A DNA stretch of 64,000 bases from Ambrosia x helenae (lineage: Eukaryota > Streptophyta > Magnoliopsida > Asterales > Asteraceae): contig CM061224.1 of assembly GCA_030844895.1 (NCBI GenBank), positions 5,171,591-5,235,590 of the forward strand, given 5' to 3'. Both the position numbers and the translations under genes were made by a program. This document shows positions 54,860 through 64,000 of this stretch, piece after piece. Every line of letters starts with the position of its first letter. Within the stretch, counting starts at the first letter, position 1. The notes under the pieces are model-generated. The model made no database searches, had not been told where the DNA came from, and saw nothing but the letters and a program-made list of their open reading frames with translations.

Positions 54860-55463
54860 TAGGTTAAATTGACAGGTAGCAAGTTCCAGTGGCTTCCTAC
54901 ACTTTTTATGTTAAGGATACTTTGTATCCTATACTTTCTCCCATTTAAAACATTGAATAATGATTGTAAAAAAGACGTAACATATTTTAAAGAAAAAAAA
55001 ATATAAAACTCGATATTTTGTGTTTGAAAATAAGCAGAAGCAGAGGTTATAAAAAGTAGGAATAAAAGGTTCTCATTAGCCAACGAGTCTCACCACAATT
55101 AGTTTAGAGGAGACAACCCCATGATTTTCCAATGTGGATGTTATTGGTGCGAGTTCCACTTAGTGCACTTTATTTTAGATGGGCCAAGAGTTTTATCACA
55201 GTGGGTCTTCAGGCAGTAAGTTCCCCTGAAATAGTGGGCGGGCCGGGTCATCATTGTTGTCTTTGTTTGCAGGGTGTGGATGGCCTTTTGCCAATAGATT
55301 TACCAAGGTTGCTAGGCTTGTATAGTATTTCGTTGTCCGTTCAAAAAAGGCATGTAATCGAATATCCTAAATTGAATATTATTGACCATTTGTTATCATT
55401 TTTATGGTTTAACTTGGTTGATGGTACTACAACTCTACACTAATCAAACTCTATTTTAAGATA
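54860..55463. other. Intergenic with a SINE-like fragment
   Basis: At about 55,240-55,356, GGCGGGCCGGGTCATC and the tail TTTCGTTGTCCGTTCAAAAAA resemble the 3' part of the SINE at 45,499 (TTTCGTTGGCCGTTAAAAAAA). No box A or B was identified, so it is probably 5'-truncated or a related family. No gene otherwise. Confidence 0.5.
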
Positions 55464-55607
55464 GTAGTATTTAGAGGTACTATACTACTTACATAAACCA
55501 ATAACATCTTAACTAATTAGAATTCTGTACAACTCTATTTTAGAATCACATTTCATTTTACAACTTTTAGTTTTGGCTTATAAAAACACAAGCTTCCATA
55601 AAATACA
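55464..55607 (+). promoter_or_regulatory. DUF26 promoter with TATA box (gene D)
   Basis: TATAAAAA at 55,579-55,586 in TTTTGGCTTATAAAAACACA, 29 bp before the ATG. The TAGTATTTAGAGGTACTATACTAC block and AACTAATTAGAATTCTGTA match the gene A promoter in order. Confidence 0.68.
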
Positions 55608-56348
55608 ATGAATAAACTAATGAAAATGAAATCCATAATTTTATATTTGCTTCTTCTACAATCAATCCTCAATGTTGCTAATTTCACCAAGGCTGAACCA
55701 ATCTATAGCGAAATCTTTCGATGCAAGAATAACTCGGGCACTTTTGAACCCAACAGCCCCTACAGAACAAACATCATGTCTGCACTCAAGAAGCTACCTG
55801 GTTTAAAGTCTGCATCCGTTGGCGATAAACCAAATGAAAAGGTTAATGCTGTAGCGCTTTGTGCAGGCTATCTGAAACCCAAAGACTGCGTGTCTTGCGT
55901 GACCAAAACCATCCCACTGCTTCAACAAAAATGTCCAAACCAAAAGGGAGCTGCGGCATGGAGGGTCAAATGTATGGTACAATACGGTGCACCAGTTGTT
56001 AACAATTACGATATTTGGTTTGTCGCAAATGAAGTAAGCGAGGTAAAAGTTAAGAATGCTGTTATGCTTGAGAAATCCCTATCTACGTTGCGAGGTACGT
56101 TATTGGGAAAATTATACCAAGGTGGTTCGAAGGGATACGCTTATGGGACTCTAGCCGAAAGAAATGAAGCAATGCCCTTGCACATGGTTATGCAATGTAC
56201 TGAGAATATACAAAGTACTGATTGTAATAAATGTTTACTTCATATATTTGGAGAGATTAAATCTTGTTGTAGTGGTGCAATAGCTGCAGCAATATTAACT
56301 CCAATATGTTACTTGAGGTACGCGCACAGTGATTTTCGAGTTTTGTAA
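55608..56348 (+). CDS. DUF26/Gnk2 cysteine-rich secretory protein (gene D)
   Basis: A complete intronless ORF of 246 codons. Residues 1-29 form a signal peptide (MKSIILYLLLLQSILNV, cleavage likely after FTKA). Two DUF26 domains follow: C85-x8-C94-x2-C97 with C39, C109 and C122, then C197-x8-C206-x2-C209 with C220, C221 and C234. No membrane or kinase region, so it is a secreted CRRSP. It is a diverged paralogue of gene A, sharing AALKK-like segments (SALKKL), LCAGY, QKCPNQK, MQCT and the CY-KYAH/CYLRYAH end. All signature cysteines are intact and there are no stops, which indicates a functional gene. Apoplastic defence or lectin-like activity is family inference. As in gene A, methionines 5 and 7 are alternative starts. 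Confidence 0.93.
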   Translation: MNKLMKMKSIILYLLLLQSILNVANFTKAEPIYSEIFRCKNNSGTFEPNSPYRTNIMSALKKLPGLKSASVGDKPNEKVNAVALCAGYLKPKDCVSCVTKTIPLLQQKCPNQKGAAAWRVKCMVQYGAPVVNNYDIWFVANEVSEVKVKNAVMLEKSLSTLRGTLLGKLYQGGSKGYAYGTLAERNEAMPLHMVMQCTENIQSTDCNKCLLHIFGEIKSCCSGAIAAAILTPICYLRYAHSDFRVL

Positions 56349-57356
56349 CATCTATCTAGCTAGCCAGATACATTCATGCTTCACTTCATGTAGGTACCAA
56401 TTCTGATACCATTTTGTATTAAACATGCTTTATAATTAAAACATACAAATTACACACACGTCTTGTATGTTTAGTTATTATATAGTGTGAGATTCAATAG
56501 GACCTCACAAAAGTGAGAAGCCAGGGAACAACTAGTTTACATGTAAAAAAAGTCATAAAAATCATATTAAATAAAAAAAATACATATTTTTTTGAGCTTT
56601 TACCTATAAACACAGGTAGAAATCCATTATAATAAAATAATAGATTTTTTGTATTTTTTAAACGACTTCTGTAGTTCTACATGTATGCACTATCTCCAAA
56701 AAAAAAAAAAAATAATAAATAAATAAACTAATTTTTTTACATGTAAATAAGGTCTTTTTACTTGTTTTACTCGTATTTTTTTGGTACCCTATTAAACTAG
56801 CTCCATTACATATATTCTAAAAATTCTTGTTCGATGTTTAAAACTTTTGAAGTATAAATTTACATGTGAATACACAATAAAATGGGTTTAGCTTTTTTAA
56901 CATAACTAAACGTGAGTAGTGAATGAAGTTTTTTCCCATGTATTTAACCATGTTTTCTAGATGATACACATATAGATGTTAGGACTAAAAACATGCTTGA
57001 CTAAATGAAAAAAAAAAAAATCAGAAGAATAAAAAATAAAAATTCCCCTTCACTTTTGAGGTATAATATGTTAAGATACATTTGTACATGTAACCTTATC
57101 CTATTTTTTTGTATCTGAATACTAAAGAAGCATGTAAATTCATGAATATTACTAGGTTTTTAGATTTACGTGTAACTGTAGCTCAATATAAGATCATATG
57201 TGAACCGGTGTTAATTGAAATGTGAGTTAACTCATTGCAAAACAAAATCACTTGAATGAGGAGGTACTTTATTAAATTAGAAACAGGTTCAAAAATCTCA
57301 CTGAAGAGTTGTCACATTAATTAAAAAATATGTCTAGGGATATTGTGGTTGTAGGA

Positions 57357-57390
<34 letters not shown>

Positions 57391-57440
57391 TAAATATAAT
57401 CACGGTACTCTCGTTATTCGTAGAAAATATAATAGTACAA
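56349..57440. other. Gene D 3' flank, AT-rich, no gene
   Basis: A- and T-rich with several homopolymer runs. An (AAT)n tract lies at about 57,358-57,388. No supportable gene. Confidence 0.6.
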
Positions 57441-57446
57441 TACCGA

Positions 57447-58060
57447 TTACAAAACTAAATGTAAATGAAAATAAATACAAATACGTGTACCAAATCTTGA
57501 TATTCCAAGTCGAATACATACTTCAATAAACTTCAACCGAACCATCTTGTGTAGCGCTCCGCTGCAAGAATAACACAATTGTCGTTGACACGGGCCCTTA
57601 AAACAAATTCCGCGCATCGTCTCAGACGGTCTGTCTCTCAGGATACAACAACCGGACAGTATTGTACTGCCGGAGATGGCTTTCATGCCAGAGATTCCAC
57701 CGGGTATAATGGTGTTTAGAAAACATGAAAAAGAAAAGAAAAGAGGTTGTATCATGATTGAGAGTACTCCTCTTAATCTTGATGAGAACCACACACATGC
57801 GCAACACCACGTCATCCGTGTGTTACGTAAACTTATGTTGCACGCGGACCGCCATGTCACCCACCTGGGCCACGCGCGTGGAGACCAGGACGCTACCTGG
57901 TCTTCCATCATGTACCGGACCATGCGCAGAAGGTCAAAAATACAAAGGCGACTCTCAAATGGCTCGCGGCGTTGCGAGTGTGCGACATCAAAGCGCCACA
58001 TTGCGCCCATCGCACACGCCACTCGCACGCGCGCGTGTGTGAGCGCGAGTTAAGGTTGCT
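57447..58060. other. GC-rich island with overlapping open frames, unexplained
   Basis: Base composition rises sharply at about 57,540-58,060, with a CG-rich core (GCACGCGCGCGTGTGTGAGC near 58,026). A 193-codon frame is open on the minus strand (57,447-58,028) and a 125-codon frame on the plus strand (57,676-58,053). Neither shows a motif I recognise. A TATATAAGG box with GAGTGCTTCTCCTTATAAACC lies at about 58,106-58,130. It could be a transposon end, a gene fragment or a real small gene. Confidence 0.35.
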
Positions 58061-58334
58061 TCGCACCCTTTACGGCCTCACTAGTCTTCGGCTCAAGCTA
58101 AACAATATATAAGGAGTGCTTCTCCTTATAAACCACTTCATGTTTTGTCATCCTACAAATGTGGGAAAAAACTTAATCCATTTTCTCATCTTTGGTTGTT
58201 CCAACCTACAATTTTCAAGCTTGGATATCTCATTCATCTTAACTCTATTTTAGACTCGGTTTTGTTCGTTGTGATGCTATCACAATATAGTACACAAACC
58301 CGGAAATAATTATTTATATAACACACACACACAC

Positions 58335-58365
<31 letters not shown>

Positions 58366-59079
58366 AATATATAAATAAATTTATTTCAGTCCAAAATTAG
58401 TGAAAAAATCATTTTCACTACCATTTTTTCAACAGTGGTTTCCAACTTTTAGCATTTTAATCCACTTCGCTAACATCGTCTATGTTTCAATTAACTTTTT
58501 ATTTTAAAATTGCTTAAGTACCATTATTAAATAAAAACAATAAATAATAAAGAAATTATATATACTTCACCTTAATACCCACCACCACTCTCAAATCACC
58601 GCCAACTCACTCTTCCATGTCTTTGTGATGATGATAGTGGGTGAAAGTTGTTGTGAAGACGATGGAAGTGGACCGAGGACGATGACGAAGATAATTATAA
58701 ATTTTGATCCATTTAAACCCCAAAGTGTGTGTTGATGGTGAAGATGATTACATGAAAACTAACCTTCTCTTTCTATAATAACAAACAAGTGAAAACCCTA
58801 CTAAGATAAACACCATGAATTACACAATCTATATCTTTCTCCACAAGCTAACTCTCATATATAGTGACTATTAAAAGAACATGAAAATTACAATATAGCC
58901 CTCTCAGTTTGTCAATTCTATTTAATCAACTCATACAAACAATTCTACACTTGGTTTTGCCTAAACAATGAATGCAAAATCTTAATTGATCTATTGGCAC
59001 ACAAAAGTACACCGACATTTGATAGCGAGAACAGGGAGAATCTCATCATCATACTTAGTAAATCCCACCAATAACAAGG
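58061..59079. other. Intergenic, no gene
   Basis: Contains (CA)n at about 58,322-58,336 and (TA)n at about 58,340-58,366. A low-complexity GATGATGAAG tract lies at 58,620-58,750. No gene. Confidence 0.6.
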
Positions 59080-59669
59080 CTACAATAGGGTTTGAGAAGG
59101 ATAAGACGTAGACAGTCTTATCTCTACCCCGTAGAAATATAAATACTGCTTTCAACGAGACTCTCGACTAAAAATAGGGGAAACTATTTATATTATATAT
59201 TCATTACTTTTTGTTTTTTATTATAAGGTTACGTTGTTCAACTAAAAAAAACATAAACACATTAGGTCGTAGCCAAGTTGATTTTAATGAAAAAAATTTG
59301 AAAACCACAATGTCTTCCATGCACAAAAATTAAATTAGGGCGACAATTATGACAAAACCACCTAGGTGAAAACAATAATTACTCTAATTTTTGTTTACGA
59401 AATTAAATGAATGAATTTAGTGAAAAAGAAAATTAAAAACAAATAATATTCGTCTTAAACAATTGCATGTCTTCAATTTTTTTTTTAATCCTTAAGACAT
59501 TTTTGTAGAGAGTTGTTCTCATATGTTTGTGATCTTTAAGAATTAATGTGATATTAATAGGATTAATTTATGTGATGTAGGAGTTGGAGAAGAATGGTAT
59601 AACGGAGACGTGACCTTAGCATTACTTATGTTCCATTGGATCTGAATGAATCAAGATCTAAACAATGTA
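59080..59669. repeat. Duplicated segment, copy 2 (pairs with 45,272-46,150)
   Basis: Collinear with copy 1 but without the 276-bp SINE, so it preserves that insertion's empty site near 59,282-59,300. From 59,670 to 60,079 nothing else was recognised. Confidence 0.8.
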
Positions 59670-60079
59670 AATTAAATGGGCTTTGGTTTGTTCGCAACCT
59701 CAACATTTAATAACCTAAATAAAAGTAATTCAAATTATATGCACAAGTTTTTAATATCACATCGACTTGGTGTCTTTCTGTTTTAACCAATGTTTACCTA
59801 GAACACAGTACATTCCAACTATAAAAACGGGTTAGATGTGTAAAATATCGGTTCGGATCGATCACTCAAGGTACATGCGATCGGTTCTAATCAGTTGAAA
59901 ACCTAAAGAATTTAAGTATAAAAAACTGGACCACTCTTTGCTATTTTGTTTCCATATCACGCTTAGTTATACATGTATTATAACTCCCATGCATATAAAA
60001 CATTGTTTCATCCGCTAAAGAGTGATGTGGTAATTATCGGCACATGCTATATATGCCCAAAATACTCATATTAGAAAAC

Positions 60080-60596
60080 ATGATTGCTGTTGCTACCACT
60101 TCTAACCCCCCAAAAGAAATCCCATTCCCGTTTCAATGTCCTACCCTCACCTTTTCAAACTATACTATGTGGGCCAAGATGGAGGCTATTATGGATGCCC
60201 AAGCAAGGACGAAGCTTTCTTTGGGCCAGGGGTGGCCCTAGCCCCCCCTGTTTTTTGGTGCAGTAATGGAAATTTACGATTTTTGTAGATAAATTTAGTT
60301 CGGGTTGAGTCCGGCCCCCGCCAATTTGCCACTACCGACTGAAAAAAATTGAGTCCGGCCCCCCCGGATTGGCGAACCAAGCTTCGCCCCTGTGCCCAAG
60401 GATTATGGGAATCCATACAACCGCAAACTGGTGTGGTTGCGGATGAGAAAAAGAGCAAGACAACTAGAGCCTTCATTTTTCAAGCCATACTGGAGGAGAT
60501 CCTATTGCTAGTGGCGAAAAAGAAAACGGCCAAGACAGCTAGAGCCTTCATGAGAACTCGGGCATTACGCTTCCGAGTGTAGACATGGAACAAAAC
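60080..60596 (+). pseudogene. Copia gag fragment interrupted by a hAT MITE
   Basis: Reads CPTLTFSNYTMWAKMEAIMD before the MITE and LWESIQPQTG, RAFIFQAILEEILLLVAKK after it. These match the N-terminal gag of a copia lineage (LT.SNYT.W..KM, LWEAIEPQTG). Near the end a second copy of CCAAGACAGCTAGAGCCTTCATG replaces the usual continuation, and a TAG follows at 60,579. No pol is present. Confidence 0.82.
60204..60392. mobile_element. hAT MITE with perfect TGCCCAAG target duplication
   Basis: The left end CAAGGACGAAGCTT and the inverted right end CAGGGGCGAAGCTT form terminal inverted repeats. TGCCCAAG flanks both sides (60,196-60,203 and 60,393-60,400). Removing it with one duplication joins the gag frame exactly. 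It is 189 bp with GGCCCCC-rich interior. Confidence 0.92.
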
Positions 60597-61354
60597 AAGA
60601 ATATGAGGTTCATTTGACAGGGGCAAGAAGAAGAACGAACTTTATAACTGTGTGTGGGGAGTCTACATAAACCATGGTTCTCTTAAATGAGGAGAATGTT
60701 ACGGGTCAAGTACGGTTCGATTACGGGTTCAGGGTACGGTTCTATTTCAATGCAAAAATGGATACCAATTGCTAGTTTCCGATGTGTGCTCCAACAAACT
60801 TGTTAATATATAAAATAAACGGAAAATCACCAAAATGGACAGCTACCAACAAAAAAGTCAAAATGGACATCTGATGCATCTAAACATTAGCGACCGACCA
60901 TTCTTTGCGTCTACCAATCAAATGATTACACGTGTAAAGTTCTCAGATGCCTTGATTTTTAAAGTCCCCACGCTAGTCTAACCAAACACAATTCGTGATT
61001 AGAGCCAACGCGCTACTCCAAGCTCACGTCGTTCGGATCTTAGCCTGAGGTTGCGTGATATAAGTATCTATTATAATCAAACACACACATCGTTCGGTAT
61101 GTTTAACTAGATTATGTGACTCCGTAATAATTTTGGGCTCATAGACAAACACACAATATTATTTGTTCCTTTTATCAAATTATAAAATCTAATTAGGGTT
61201 CTGATTCTTGATGAACTTTACTAGAAAAATTAATAAGTTGATTAGGTTTATTATTAATCTAGCATTTTTCCAAATAGCATCAGTATTAAAAACAAGAATC
61301 ACACTCAGGTCAAGTCGTGTCTGAAATTTTTTTAAAAAAAACCCCATGTCACCT
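60597..61354. other. Intergenic, no gene
   Basis: No ORF, repeat or RNA gene seen apart from short A and T runs. Confidence 0.55.
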
Positions 61355-61554
61355 GTCACACCCCGAATTTCCTTGTGGGTTGATCTCTTTAATACTACGC
61401 AGCGGAATATATATTTCTAAGACTATTTGAACTCCAAACGCCATTTCTAAACTCTTAGGTTTCCAGTTCCAAGATGTTTGCCTATTCCAACCATGCCATT
61501 GCCAAAATCTAAACCTGAAAGACATACTTAAAGACATCAACATAAAGTTGGTGA
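61355..61554. mobile_element. Fragment of another LTR
   Basis: Begins TGTCACACCCCGAATTTCC and soon has ACGCAGCGGAAT, a typical gypsy LTR terminus and close in layout to TGTAACGACCCAGGTGGC and GCAGCGGATT of the LTR family at 6910. It is cut at 61,555 by that family's LTR. Confidence 0.5.
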
Positions 61555-62397
61555 TGTAACGACCCAGGTGGCACAGCGGATTAGCATTAACAGGTTTAAT
61601 TGTAATGATTACATTAAACTGAATTTCAATATCAATGAAATACATAAATTGTAACCATAGTATCCTCTTCTTATCCAGATCTTCTATTCGCCAGCTTGCT
61701 CTTTAATACCTCGTATAAATACCTGACCACATGCTTAAAGTACATTAGTATTTTCATACTAGTGAGACATGCCTGAATTTAGACATACTGATAATAATAA
61801 CTCAAGTTTAACGAACATGCAACTCTTTCTATATGGTTCGGTCATTCTAAGGTGGAATATATTATCGATGGAGCACCATACAAATGCTTATTGTGGTTCC
61901 AAACCTCTACTTGGTTTAGAAAAATATATCCCCGTGAGTATAGATCGATTATACATGGTCTCGTAGCCTCTAATCGGTCCGGGTCTATACTCTATGATAC
62001 CGAATGGATCCATTCTACGTGATTTCTATTCGACCGAGTTCTATTATTTCTATTAACAATTCGATAACACTTTTATAATATAAACCATATACAATACTTT
62101 GATAACGACTAGACAAGCATGTAATCAGCCCAAAAGCTTTATAAAGGGAAAGGGTCATGTACTCACCTCTATTATATTCTTCTGGATCTGTAGTCTATCT
62201 CTTAACGGTATATTCTTAAAATATTGTACCTATTTATGTTTTTTAAACATTAGCGCGTGCAAGGCTTGTGCACGTGATAACGCCGGGGACAATCATTTAA
62301 TAATATATTCTTTTATATTCTCGTGTATATATGTATATATATTGGTATCCGGTTTAATATTGTCGGTTTAATATTATCGTCCCACACGTTTCACGTT

Positions 62398-62452
<55 letters not shown>

Positions 62453-63256
62453 GTATTAAATAACTATAATAATAAATTTAACCTTTAGTGGGTTCGGTTT
62501 GTGTAGACGGGTTCCACCCGGTGAACCAAGATAACCGGTTTCAACATCTTGTCAACATGAATGGTGACTGAATCTGAATCTGGTCTTTCTCAAGTATGGA
62601 ACGGGTTCGGACCTGGGTTTAGATCGAGTCAACCGGGTCTAGTTTAACTTAATTATAAAAGAGGTGTTGGCTTCCAAGTTGAGATAATAACAGAAGATTA
62701 CGGGTGTGGTGAATAGGTGCCGGGTGCTCGGAACAACGGGTGCCGGTGGTGAGTGGTCAACTGGAACCATCGGGTAGTTGGTTATAGATAGCTGGGATAT
62801 CTCCAGTGGGTGGTTGTTTATTGGATACGGGATGGGTTCAAACCCGAGTTGCATATGAGTACCGAGTCAACTGGTTCTTGCTTCTTATTAACATGTAAAG
62901 GGATGCTAACTGAAGAGGATGTAACTGATAGAAGGGCTCGAACCAGTGGGTTGTTGCAGGGTTACCGGAGACAAAAACGGACGACCAGATATGGAGATCT
63001 GGTTATGTTTGTTGGTTATGGGTGGATGGTTATGTAATCGGTCAGAGAGGAAGGTTACAGTCGAGTATATGGTTGGGTTAAGTTCTGGGTTGTGGGTAGT
63101 TGTAGCCGGGAAGGTAACCGGTTGACCGGGGAGATGAAGCGGTGACGGAGAGGTGATGGTGTTCGACTGTATTAACTGTCGGGTTGTGTCGATGATTACC
63201 GGAGAGTCAATCGGGACTGAGGAAAAAGGTCACCGGAGGGAGGTGGTGGTGTCTGG
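61555..63256 (-). mobile_element. LTR 3 of the LARD-like family, interrupted
   Basis: Collinear and nearly identical with 6910-8570. It starts TGTAACGACCCAGGTGGC. An (AAT)n tract at 62,400-62,452 is longer than in the other copies. At 63,257 another LTR begins, so the remaining 470 bp are displaced beyond the window or lost. No PBS lies to its left, consistent with the outer end of a 3' LTR. Confidence 0.85.
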
Positions 63257-64000
63257 TGTGACACCCGGCATGTTTGGGTCAACATTTTATAAACACATAA
63301 GTCTACCTTAGCGAAAAACGTTTATTAAACATACTTGACGGGGTCAGTAGAGTCGGAACACAGTCCGTATTGTCCAGGGTTCAATGATTCGGGAGATCAT
63401 TGGGTTAGTCACACACACACACACGATACGAGTCCCGTTGTTGGTGAATTACATAAACTAGTTAAGTGTATGTGTAGACTAATCGTCGTATGGTGGATTA
63501 TATGCTTAGATGTGTTTAAATGATGTGTAGATAGTCATTCGTGCTTAAATATGTTAAACATAGACTAAGGTTGCATGCTCGTATGGTAGGGTGCGTTAAA
63601 ATGCGTTAAACACGACAAATTGGAAAAAAAAACTAGAAAAACGTGAGTCCTGGTTCGACCAATCGAATGGGCGAACCTGGATAATACTTCTGGTTCGACC
63701 CTTGTAAAAGGGGCGAACCTGGGATATGGAATTGAAAGAATTTCATTCGACCAAGTCAGGGTATGTTCGACCCTGTGAAAGGGTCGAAGGAGGGTACATT
63801 CGCCCAGGGAAAAAGGGGCGAATGTGGACATAGTATAAATACCACACTTTGTCATTTTTCACCATTTCACAAACCCTAAACGCCTCAAAACACTCTCTAG
63901 CAACTTTAAACATTGGGGAAGGAGTTTTTGCCCTTGTTTTCTATAATCTAACCTACAAACATCTTCTACACAAAGATCTAAGGTGTGTTCTTCATTCTAA
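63257..64000 (+). mobile_element. LTR inserted into LTR 3, cut by the window edge
   Basis: Begins TGTGACACCCGGCATG and resembles the LTR at 24,515 (shared CATAAGTCTACCT and ACACACACACGA-ACGAGTC). A TATA box (TATAAAT) lies at 63,834-63,840 and the leader has AAACCCTAAACGCC. Before the TATA box are inverted words GGTTCGACC / GGGCGAACC and ATTCGCCC / GGGGCGAAT at 63,652-63,822. Confidence 0.75.

Noticed and set aside
61349..61645. 98-codon minus-strand frame
   Set aside because: It spans the junction of two LTR fragments at 61,555, so it cannot be an old gene.

Overview
The window is nuclear DNA from a flowering plant. It is AT-rich and packed with plant LTR retrotransposons, MITEs and SINEs, and its only two intact host genes are intronless plant-specific DUF26/Gnk2 cysteine-rich secreted proteins. 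The style of the copia, gypsy and hAT sequences resembles Asteraceae (daisy family), but that placement is inference. No organellar, bacterial, rRNA, tRNA or CRISPR feature was found.

Layout. 1-1.34 kb: a reverse-transcriptase ORF fragment on the minus strand, broken by a frameshift. 1.8-9.2 kb: a non-autonomous gypsy-like element (LTR, non-coding interior, PBS, LTR) followed by an extra piece of interior, giving LTR-interior-LTR-interior. 9.3-12.1 kb: another long LTR. 12.3-20.4 kb: MITEs, foldback elements, an old LTR, and a possible first exon of an unknown gene at 15.4-15.5 kb. 21.26-22.0 kb: intact DUF26 gene A. 23.4-43.6 kb: a 4.2 kb tandem duplication. Each unit holds a DUF26 pseudogene with the same four TAA stops, an LTR that cut off the pseudogene's 3' end, and a copia gag relic containing a Tourist-type MITE. 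Unit II was then split by a complete 11.8 kb Ty1/copia element of SIRE/Maximus type (29,435-41,222, minus strand). That element has 719-bp LTRs with no difference seen, a TCATG target duplication, PBS, PPT, gag, pol and an extra envelope-like region.

44.4-52.2 kb: a foldback element, a SINE with its empty site preserved in a paralogous segment at 59 kb, a decayed hAT transposase, and four small DNA transposons within 2 kb (hAT, Tourist, foldback, CACTA). 53.2-54.8 kb: a collage of pieces of host genes (a QWRF-motif protein exon with its splice acceptor, and an N-terminal Rab escort protein fragment), a copia gag start and a 165-bp tandem repeat. 55.6-56.35 kb: intact DUF26 gene D. 57.5-58.1 kb: an unexplained GC-rich island. 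60.1-60.6 kb: a copia gag relic with a hAT MITE. 61.35-64 kb: three LTRs nested one in the other, the last cut by the window edge.

The two DUF26 genes share a conserved TATA-proximal promoter and probably make secreted apoplastic proteins. The rest is mobile-element history. In the centre it can be ordered: DUF26 duplication, pseudogenization, LTR insertion, 4.2 kb tandem duplication, then copia insertion.
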